64,000 bases of DNA from an uncultured Lachnospiraceae bacterium (lineage in GTDB: Bacteria; Bacillota; Clostridia; Lachnospirales; Lachnospiraceae). Below, in pieces: positions 57,955 to 64,000 of the stretch (positions within the stretch are counted from its first letter, which is position 1; the number at the start of each line of letters is the position of its first letter). The position numbers and the translations under genes were made by a program. The notes beneath the pieces were generated by a model. The model was given only the letters and a program-made list of their open reading frames with translations. It was not told the origin of the DNA and did not search any database. Location: NCBI GenBank assembly GCA_944381635.1, contig CALWLY010000011.1:27839-91838 (forward strand), written 5' to 3'.

Positions 57955-57966
57955 GAACGATCGTTC
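57955..57966. promoter_or_regulatory. GATC-centred palindrome at the methyltransferase transcript start
   Basis: GAACGATCGTTC, a perfect 12-base palindrome with GATC at its centre, 15 bases after the -10 box and 22 before the GTG start. It could be an operator sensitive to methylation or bound by the methyltransferase. Confidence 0.5.
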
Positions 57967-57988
57967 GAGAAATGGTGAGGTGCAAAAC

Positions 57989-59380
57989 GTGAAAAAGACC
58001 GTTTGTGAATTGTTTGCAGGTGTTGGTGGTTTCCGTTGCGGATTAAATCACATAAAAACTGTAGAAGATACAAAAAAACCAGAAAAATGGGAAACTGTAT
58101 GGTTCAATCAATGGGAACCTGCTGAAAAAAAAACTCAGTATGCTCATGATTGTTATGTGTATAGATTTGGAACAAGATTAGATCTTAATGGGAAGGACAC
58201 GACCAACGTTGACATAGAAGGAGTAGATAAAACGGCTATCCCAGATTTTAATCTGTTGGTAGGCGGTTTCCCTTGTCAAGACTATTCTGTAGCTTCTTCC
58301 TTAGCGACATCTAAAGGGCTGGAGGGGAAAAAAGGAATTTTATGGTGGTCCATCAGGGATACTATAGAAGCAAAAGAGCCCCCTTTTGTCTTGCTTGAAA
58401 ATGTTGACCGGCTTTTGAAATCGCCAGCAAAGCAGAGGGGAAGAGACTTCGGGATTATATTGGCATGCTTTAGAGATCAGGGTTACACTGTGGAATGGCG
58501 TGTTATCAATGCAGCAGATTATGGCTATCAGCAAAGAAGAAGGCGTACTTTTATTTTTGCTTATCGCGATGATACAAAATATTGTTCAACTATAAAAAAG
58601 GAAGTTGGCTATACGAGAACAGCTGAAATCGAAGACAGACGCATCAGTATGGGAAAACTTTTATTGAAAGATGGATTCTTTGCAAAAACGTTCCCAGTTT
58701 ATGAAATGGATGTTAATAAAATGGCTATTCAAGAGCTCCCAGAAGGAATTGGAGAATTATCGGATAGCTTTAGCTTTGGATTTGAAAATACCGGTGTTAT
58801 GAAAGATGGAGTTATTTACACTCTTAAAACATCTCCAAAATATGATGGACCACAAATTACATTAGGTGACATCATGGAAACAGGGGAGGTCGATGAAACA
58901 TATTTTATCCCTGAAGGAAGACTTTATTACACGGATCCATCTGTCACACGATCTGATGAAACTAAAGAAAAGTTACCTAAAGAAAATAGACAAACATGGC
59001 AGTATCTAAAGGGAGGTAAAAAACTTTCCAGAAAGTCTAATAATGGACATGAATATGTTTTTTCAGAAGGTGCTATAGAAATGTTGGATAGTTATGATAA
59101 ACCAGCACGTACTATGCTGACTTCAGAAGGAAACTTCAGTCGGACAACTCATATTGTAAAGGACAAGAAGACGGGGAGAGTCAGGTTGCTGACTGCAGCA
59201 GAGACAGAAAGAATCCAGGGGTTCCCGACTGATCATACAAAGTATTGTCTGGTTGATGGGAATGTTGTTGAAATGCCAGTTAATAAGAGGCGGTTCATGA
59301 TGGGGAATGCATTAGTGGTTAATCTGATAGAAGATATGGAAGAAACATTGAGTAAAATTTTTAAGGAAGAAGATAATTAA
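57989..59380 (+). CDS. DNA cytosine-5 methyltransferase
   Basis: 463 aa. Motif I CELFAGVGGFRCGL, motif IV GGFPCQDYSVAS with the catalytic Cys, motif VI LLENVDRLL, motif VIII YGYQQRRRRTFIFA and motifs IX/X (ERIQGFPTDH, MMGNALVVNLI) are in order. The variable target-recognition region lies at about 240-385. Pairing with a Sau3AI-like nuclease suggests GATC methylated at C. The start is GTG 57989 behind GGTGAGGTGCAAAAC; an ATG at 57935 overlaps the promoter. Confidence 0.94.
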   Translation: MKKTVCELFAGVGGFRCGLNHIKTVEDTKKPEKWETVWFNQWEPAEKKTQYAHDCYVYRFGTRLDLNGKDTTNVDIEGVDKTAIPDFNLLVGGFPCQDYSVASSLATSKGLEGKKGILWWSIRDTIEAKEPPFVLLENVDRLLKSPAKQRGRDFGIILACFRDQGYTVEWRVINAADYGYQQRRRRTFIFAYRDDTKYCSTIKKEVGYTRTAEIEDRRISMGKLLLKDGFFAKTFPVYEMDVNKMAIQELPEGIGELSDSFSFGFENTGVMKDGVIYTLKTSPKYDGPQITLGDIMETGEVDETYFIPEGRLYYTDPSVTRSDETKEKLPKENRQTWQYLKGGKKLSRKSNNGHEYVFSEGAIEMLDSYDKPARTMLTSEGNFSRTTHIVKDKKTGRVRLLTAAETERIQGFPTDHTKYCLVDGNVVEMPVNKRRFMMGNALVVNLIEDMEETLSKIFKEEDN

Positions 59381-59417
59381 TCTTATTATTCAGAGGATAT
59401 TTAGTTGAGGGATTAAT

Positions 59418-61550
59418 ATGATTTTAAAGAAAGTTAAAATTATAAATTATCGACAATTGCAGAATGTTGAATTGGATTTACAAAATTCTTTAACCGTATT
59501 AGCAGGACCAAATAATAGCGGGAAGACAACGCTCATTTCTGTTTTAAAAGGAATGTTTTATGACAAAAAGCTGAGATTTAACTACAGTGATATTCCAACA
59601 AACTTATCAACTGCTTGGGTAGATAAAATACTACCTGTTTTCCAGCCGATTATGATTAAACATGATAAAGAAACCGGCATTCGGGAGATTATTAAGCAAA
59701 TATCCTTCAACAGTATATTTGCTACTGAATATGTCATGGAAAGTTTTCAAGCACGAATTCAAGTAGATTATGATCCTGTGAGTGATAACATCCAGTATTT
59801 TGCAGATTACCTCATGGATTTGGACGAAACTAAGCACTCGTTTTATTTTATTTATACATATGAACCAAGTGTATCCTCCTTTGAAAAAGATTTAAACGAG
59901 CAATACGATAAGATGGCAGCACGATTTAGAGATATTGATAATCCAGATGGTGTTGAAAAAGATACCAAGCGTTACTTCTTAAAAGAAGAATTGCTTAAGC
60001 TATATTGCAATGCGTCCATTGAAAAATGTTATTTTTGTAATTCAAATTATGAAAATGTAAACTCTATGGAAGTTTCCGCTTTTAAAAAGCTATTCAACTT
60101 TCAAAATATACCTGCGATACGAGAATTGGATGATAGTGAATCCGATTCTTCTAAAGGAATAAGTAAAAGAGTTATTGCATTACTAAAAGATAATGTTACT
60201 TGGGTCGAAGCAACAAAAAGACTTCCCGACTTGCTAATGAATGACATTGAAAACTCTGGCGCAAAAAAAGAAATTAAAAATTCATCAATTAAGTCTCTGG
60301 ATGATACTATAAGAAATATTTCCAAAACCAGCGGAGGGCATATTGGAAAACTCCAGTTAGAGATGGACGTTAATGAAGATGACGTAGAGGATTTTATTCA
60401 ACGAATCACTAGAGCAAAATATGATATTGATGGGTTGCTGTTAAATGAAGAATCTCAAGGACTGGGATTCAGTAATTTGATTTATCTGCACATGAGATTG
60501 GAGGAGTTTTATAAATCTATTGATAGCAATAAAGTGAATGTATTTTTCATAGAAGAACCCGAATCGCACATGCATCCACAAATGCAAAAGGTTTTTATCA
60601 GGTTTCTCAAAAAGTATTATATTGATAAGAAGTTGCAAGGGCTTATTACAACACATTCTAACGAAATCGCAAGAATGGTTGGTCTTGATAGTCTCAGAGT
60701 TATTAGACAAACAGGAAAATCTCAGAGTGAACTATTTAATCTAAATAAATTTAGGAATTCTATAAAAAATAAAAAGATTGAGAATGTTGATAACGAATCC
60801 GCATTCCTTTTAGAGAACTTCTTTGATTGGTTTTTTGAAATAGGGTATTCTGAATTAATATTTGCAGATAAAGTTGTCCTTTATGAGGGAGATTCAGAAC
60901 GTTTGTATATAAGGAAATTACTTGGACTATCTGATTTGTCGTCCTTGTACGATAGTTATATATCATTTATTCAAGTCGGTGGAGCATACGCTCATAATTA
61001 TCTCCCAATGCTTACCATGCTCAAAATGAAAACTTTGATAATTACCGACTTAGACTATGATAAGGCTGTTATGACATTGGATGCAGTAAAAAATTCTAAA
61101 AGCTCAAACGCAACAATAAATCATTGTTATAAATTATTAGTTTGTCCAGATAAGGAAGAGAAGTTTACACCAACTATTAGGGATTTGTATAATCTTCAAA
61201 GAGAGGATAAAGTTGTGTTGTATGATGGTTTGGTATACCTCGCCTTTCAGGATGAAGACAGTACGGCACGAACATTAGAGGAAGCTATGTTTAATAAGCT
61301 GTTAGGATATAATGCGTTTAAAAAGATAAAGAGAAGTAAATGGAAAGCAATAAGAAAAGATAATAAACTCACATTTACTATACCAAATAATAAAGAGGGC
61401 GAAAAGGATAGCGAATATTCTGTTCGTGAAATTGTAGAAGCAACATCTAATAATAAAACAGATTTTATGTATTCGGTGATTTTGGGAGGCAATGAAGAAA
61501 AAATGCTTCCGGATTACATAAAGAAAGGGTTGCTATGGCTGGCAAAATAA
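59418..61550 (+). CDS. gajA: OLD-family ATPase/TOPRIM nuclease, GajA-like
   Basis: 710 aa. The N-terminal ABC-type ATPase has Walker A LAGPNNSGKTTLI (about residues 28-40) and Walker B VFFIEEPESHMHPQMQ (about 375-390); an insertion between them includes a CYFC pair. The C-terminal TOPRIM has VVLYEGDSERLYIRKLL and LIITDLDYDKA with the catalytic Glu and DxD. OLD proteins next to a UvrD-like helicase are class 2 OLD, the GajA of Gabija anti-phage systems. It is larger than the roughly 580 aa I recall for characterized GajA. Its end overlaps the next gene by 16 bases. Confidence 0.88.
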   Translation: MILKKVKIINYRQLQNVELDLQNSLTVLAGPNNSGKTTLISVLKGMFYDKKLRFNYSDIPTNLSTAWVDKILPVFQPIMIKHDKETGIREIIKQISFNSIFATEYVMESFQARIQVDYDPVSDNIQYFADYLMDLDETKHSFYFIYTYEPSVSSFEKDLNEQYDKMAARFRDIDNPDGVEKDTKRYFLKEELLKLYCNASIEKCYFCNSNYENVNSMEVSAFKKLFNFQNIPAIRELDDSESDSSKGISKRVIALLKDNVTWVEATKRLPDLLMNDIENSGAKKEIKNSSIKSLDDTIRNISKTSGGHIGKLQLEMDVNEDDVEDFIQRITRAKYDIDGLLLNEESQGLGFSNLIYLHMRLEEFYKSIDSNKVNVFFIEEPESHMHPQMQKVFIRFLKKYYIDKKLQGLITTHSNEIARMVGLDSLRVIRQTGKSQSELFNLNKFRNSIKNKKIENVDNESAFLLENFFDWFFEIGYSELIFADKVVLYEGDSERLYIRKLLGLSDLSSLYDSYISFIQVGGAYAHNYLPMLTMLKMKTLIITDLDYDKAVMTLDAVKNSKSSNATINHCYKLLVCPDKEEKFTPTIRDLYNLQREDKVVLYDGLVYLAFQDEDSTARTLEEAMFNKLLGYNAFKKIKRSKWKAIRKDNKLTFTIPNNKEGEKDSEYSVREIVEATSNNKTDFMYSVILGGNEEKMLPDYIKKGLLWLAK

Positions 61551-63490
61551 AAAGAAATAACAAACATTTGATAAATGCTCCCGCAGGAAGTGGAAAAACT
61601 ACATATATACGAGAACAGCTAAAAAGTATTTGCCTTAATCAACCGAAGAGCAAAATCTTGTGTATTACATATACCAATCGCGCAGCAGACGAACTTAAGA
61701 AAGGTTTGGATAGTACCAATATTACGGTAAGCACGATACACTCCTATATTAATGATTTGATTAGCCCATTTTATTCTCAGAAAGAAGCCTTAGCTTTATA
61801 TTGGGAGATATATGAGACAAAAATTAATGAGAGAATAAATGCTACAGGTAATGAGCATATTAAAGAAAGTAATCAGCGTTATATAGAGAAATATGGAGAA
61901 TTAACTGATAAAGTTGTTCGAGAAAACTTGTTGGCAATATCTTATGGAGAAACGCCATTTACGTCATTATATACAGGCAAACTTTCTCACGATGATTTGC
62001 TTATGTTTGCAAATAGATTAATAAAAAAATATCCTGTCTTGCTGAGAAAGATTGGAGATAAGTATAATTATATTTTTATTGATGAATGCCAAGACACCTC
62101 AGCTTATGTACTTGACATTTTTTATGACGCAGTTAAAAATCGAGAAGGCGTTCAGCTATATTTATTGGGCGATAGAATGCAGCAAATATATCGAAACTAT
62201 GATGGCTCGTTTGAAGAAAAGTTGAAAGAATTTGATACTTCTGACCGACTTAGAATAAACTTTCGTTCAATAGAGAAAATCGTAGATATCTTAAACAAGA
62301 TATATAATGATTCTTATTACGAACAGCAACCAACAGAAGGTAATGTGGGTGTTATTCCAGATATAGCTCCTCAGGTTATTATTACCTCTGATGTCAAAGA
62401 TTGTGTTTATAAATTGCAAAGCAAGTTCCCTGAGATACTAACATTATACTTGATGAATAAGGAAAAATATGAGGAAATAGGAGCAAAGAACCTATATAAT
62501 GCATATGAAGGTATGGAGTCATACTCGTTTGGTAGAAAATATTCTCCAACAGATATTTTGTCTGATATGTCAAGCGACAATCCAGATGCGTTGATGAGAT
62601 TCCTTTTTCTGATAAACAATGTAATGGAATATTATTCGAACGAAAACTATGGTATGGTAATTTCGATTTGCAAGAAGGAAAGCAGATTTTTTAATTCATC
62701 ACAATTTAAAATAAAAAGGCATACTGATAAGAAACGCATAAAGGATAAATTTGACGCACTCAAGGCTATATACGAAAAAGATGGATGTCTGATTAGAGAT
62801 GTAATTAAGTGTTTATTTGATAATGCACTTATACCAGAAGAAATTAAAAATGATTTTGAAGAAAGTGTAGAATATCAGCGCGTATTGGATATTGAAGTTG
62901 TAGAAATTAAAAATTTAGCACACTATTTAAGTATGCCATATATATCTACACAGCATGGTGTAAAAGGCGAAAGTCACTTATCTGTAATTTTTGTGGCTGC
63001 TGACAATAATAATACTCCAAATGTACGTATGTATGCATTTTTTGAATTGTGGTCCAAATTAGATTTTTCTCTTCCTGAATTTGAAGCCTTATTTTATTCA
63101 TATAGTAAGACGATAAAAACGGTTGAAGCAGAAATTGGAATGAAAATCAGTGAGCTTTCGGCAGAAACGCATAATAGAAATGAAAAGAACAAGGCTATCT
63201 TGGTTAAATACAGCAATCAAGTTTTAGATACATATAAGGGAAATATTTTATTTGATGAACTATGTAAAGATGATTTTTTAAAGTATTTAGCCAAACCGAA
63301 TGTTGGTAATGCCAAGAAGATTTTCAAAATCACAAAAATCGAGGGGATACTAACTGCTTACAAATTGTTTTATGTGGGATGCTCACGAGCGAGAAAGAAT
63401 CTAATTATTGTTGTAGATGAAAACCGGATAGCTCAGTTTAAAGATGCTTTTATTGGAAAAGTTAAGAAGATTGGATTTTCTGTACAATGA
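61535..63490 (+). CDS. gajB: UvrD/PcrA-like superfamily 1 helicase, GajB-like
   Basis: 651 aa. Helicase motifs are in order: I NAPAGSGKTTYI, Ia ITYTNRAADEL, II YIFIDECQDTS, III LLGDRMQQIYRNYDG, IV RLRINFRSIEKIV, V STQHGVKGESHLSVIF, VI FYVGCSRARKNL. In Gabija, GajB senses DNA and works with the GajA nuclease. ATG 61535 overlaps gajA by 16 bases, so the two are coupled. It is longer than the roughly 490 aa I recall for B. cereus GajB, with extra sequence in the middle (about 260-430). A hairpin CCGGG/CCCGG (63496-63518) follows the stop. Confidence 0.87.
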   Translation: MAGKIKRNNKHLINAPAGSGKTTYIREQLKSICLNQPKSKILCITYTNRAADELKKGLDSTNITVSTIHSYINDLISPFYSQKEALALYWEIYETKINERINATGNEHIKESNQRYIEKYGELTDKVVRENLLAISYGETPFTSLYTGKLSHDDLLMFANRLIKKYPVLLRKIGDKYNYIFIDECQDTSAYVLDIFYDAVKNREGVQLYLLGDRMQQIYRNYDGSFEEKLKEFDTSDRLRINFRSIEKIVDILNKIYNDSYYEQQPTEGNVGVIPDIAPQVIITSDVKDCVYKLQSKFPEILTLYLMNKEKYEEIGAKNLYNAYEGMESYSFGRKYSPTDILSDMSSDNPDALMRFLFLINNVMEYYSNENYGMVISICKKESRFFNSSQFKIKRHTDKKRIKDKFDALKAIYEKDGCLIRDVIKCLFDNALIPEEIKNDFEESVEYQRVLDIEVVEIKNLAHYLSMPYISTQHGVKGESHLSVIFVAADNNNTPNVRMYAFFELWSKLDFSLPEFEALFYSYSKTIKTVEAEIGMKISELSAETHNRNEKNKAILVKYSNQVLDTYKGNILFDELCKDDFLKYLAKPNVGNAKKIFKITKIEGILTAYKLFYVGCSRARKNLIIVVDENRIAQFKDAFIGKVKKIGFSVQ

Positions 63491-63493
63491 AAA

Positions 63494-63524
63494 GTCCGGG
63501 CACTTATCAGTACCCGGGAAAAAG
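63494..63524. terminator. Hairpin after the Gabija-like operon
   Basis: GTCCGGG-like and CCCGGG arms around CACTTATCAGTA, then A-rich; a T-run lies on the minus side only, so direction is unclear. Confidence 0.45.
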
Positions 63525-63557
63525 AGAGGTGTCCTCAATCGCTGTGAAAAGCCATGG

Positions 63558-63578
63558 GTTTGTAACGTATTTGCAACA
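63558..63578. repeat. Right arm-type repeat of the integrase
   Basis: GTTTGTAACG-T-ATTTGCAACA, 20 of 21 identical to 48130-48150. Another partial unit CGTGTAAC follows at 63585. Confidence 0.6.
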
Positions 63579-63632
63579 ACTTTCCGTGTAACACCTTGAT
63601 TTCCTAGTATTTTCGGTTACCCAAACGTTAAT

Positions 63633-63653
63633 CTCAGTTACCCAAGAGATAAT
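63633..63653 (+). repeat. attR of the rpsI-integrated element
   Basis: CTCAGTT-AC-CCAAGAGATAAT, 19 of 21 identical to attL, still reading Gln-Leu-Pro-Lys-Arg-stop. A related GGTTACCCAAACGTTAAT lies 20 bases upstream. Confidence 0.85.
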
Positions 63654-63693
63654 TGTTGCGCTCAGACGTACAACTACAGAAATCGATTACAGA

Positions 63694-63727
63694 CCTCTCA
63701 AAGGATTTATCCTTTGGGAGGTTTTTT
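63694..63727 (+). terminator. Displaced original rpsI terminator
   Basis: CCTCTCAAAGGA pairs with TCCTTTGGGAGG around TTTA, then six T. It is 41 bases right of attR, where a terminator of the uninterrupted rplM-rpsI operon would lie. Confidence 0.7.
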
Positions 63728-63855
63728 GCTTAGCCTCACCAAATCCATCTTGCAAATTACCCCTTGTCAGACTATACTTATTACGTACTGAGAACATACC
63801 AATACAGAGATTGACAACAAACAGGGAAAGCAAAAATGGGGAGGAAACATTAGGT

Positions 63856-63999
63856 ATGAATCAACTACAGAAGAATCAGATGAATTTTATCAATTTAAGG
63901 CTGGGTACTTTTATTCATTTTAATGTAAGCGCCAAATATTCCTGCGGATTTCCTGATCCTCAAGTTTTGCCTATAATTGTAGAGTCGAAAGATATTTAG
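63856..63999 (+). pseudogene. Glycosidase-like N-terminal fragment (possible GH29 alpha-L-fucosidase start)
   Basis: A 47-codon frame from ATG 63856 (GGGGAGGAAACATTAGGT upstream) reads NFINLRLGTFIHFNVSAKYS, close to the LGTFIHFN strand at the start of GH29-type proteins of gut Firmicutes. It stops at TAG 63997-63999, at the window edge. It is either a decayed gene or one with a nonsense codon continuing beyond the window. The family assignment is tentative because only one motif is visible. Confidence 0.35.
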
Positions 64000-64000
64000 A

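Larger units (their letters stand above)
47997..63653. mobile_element. Integrative mobilizable element in the 3' end of rpsI, carrying a defence island
   Basis: About 15.6 kb bounded by 21-bp direct repeats (47997-48017 and 63633-63653; 19 of 21 identical) made of the rpsI 3' end. It encodes a tyrosine integrase next to attL, a divergent XRE/Cro switch, CHC2 primase, VapE-type helicase, MobA/MobL relaxase with an oriT-like region, small regulators, a type I toxin-antitoxin locus, and then Vsr, a Sau3AI-like nuclease, a C5-methyltransferase and a Gabija-like pair. No type IV secretion, coupling ATPase or capsid genes are present. That makes it mobilizable by a helper rather than self-conjugative. 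Base composition drops to strongly AT-rich after about 55.6 kb. Confidence 0.88.

Noticed and set aside
48165..63490. A CRISPR array or tRNA genes within the element.
   Set aside because: No regularly spaced direct repeats and no cloverleaf sequence were found on reading the intergenic stretches.
40086..63999. TAG as a reassigned sense codon, suggested by two glycan-gene interruptions.
   Set aside because: rplB, rplV, rplE and rplR here end in TAG and would be extended into intergenic DNA; no suppressor tRNA is visible.

Overview
The window is a piece of a Clostridia chromosome, most likely Lachnospiraceae (Blautia/Dorea/Roseburia-like, genus not certain). It carries the universal RNA polymerase/ribosomal-protein superoperons in the order usual for low-GC Gram-positives, with strong AGGAGG ribosome-binding sites and consensus sigma-A promoters. 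Family-level signs are L17 with a long insertion (178 aa), a KOW RNA-binding protein between map and infA, and the ecfA1-ecfA2-ecfT-truA block in front of rplM-rpsI.

Layout. 1-336: truncated GntR regulator. 685-1938: L10 leader, rplJ, rplL. 1941-5960: a guest carbohydrate module (AraC regulator divergent from a GH38 alpha-mannosidase) between rplL and rpoB. 6111-14178: rpoB-rpoC with a hairpin leader. 14124-19175: rpsL, rpsG, fusA, tuf. 19278-21824: a guest block (Gfo/Idh oxidoreductase, DUF2752 membrane protein, rRNA-type methyltransferase). 22184-35421: the S10-spc transcription unit from rpsJ to infA, including secY, adk and map. 35684-39890: rpmJ-rpsM-rpsK-rpsD-rpoA-rplQ, with two long structured leaders. 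40086-43272: a sulfatase gene broken by an in-frame amber codon, and a MATE transporter. 43391-46865: ECF transporter module and truA. 46991-48016: L13 leader, rplM, rpsI.

From 47997 to 63653 an integrated mobilizable element of about 15.6 kb sits in the 3' end of rpsI. It is bounded by 21-bp att-like direct repeats (19/21 identical). Its integrase lies next to rpsI, followed by a phage-like divergent XRE/Cro switch, a CHC2 primase and a VapE-type helicase, an oriT-like region, a MobA/MobL relaxase, small regulators and a type I toxin-antitoxin locus. The AT-rich last 8 kb is a defence island. It holds Vsr, a Sau3AI/MutH-type endonuclease and a cytosine-C5 methyltransferase (probable GATC system), then a Gabija-like pair (OLD-family ATPase/TOPRIM nuclease and UvrD-like helicase). 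No conjugation (type IV secretion) genes are present, so the element would need a helper. Right of attR lies what looks like the original rpsI terminator and a glycosidase-like gene start.

The main unexplained signals are in noncoding DNA: a promoter nested inside the rpoC/rpsL terminator hairpin, large structured leaders before rpoB, rpsM and rplQ, a genome-dispersed hairpin repeat family, and a GATC-centred palindrome at the start of the methyltransferase transcript.
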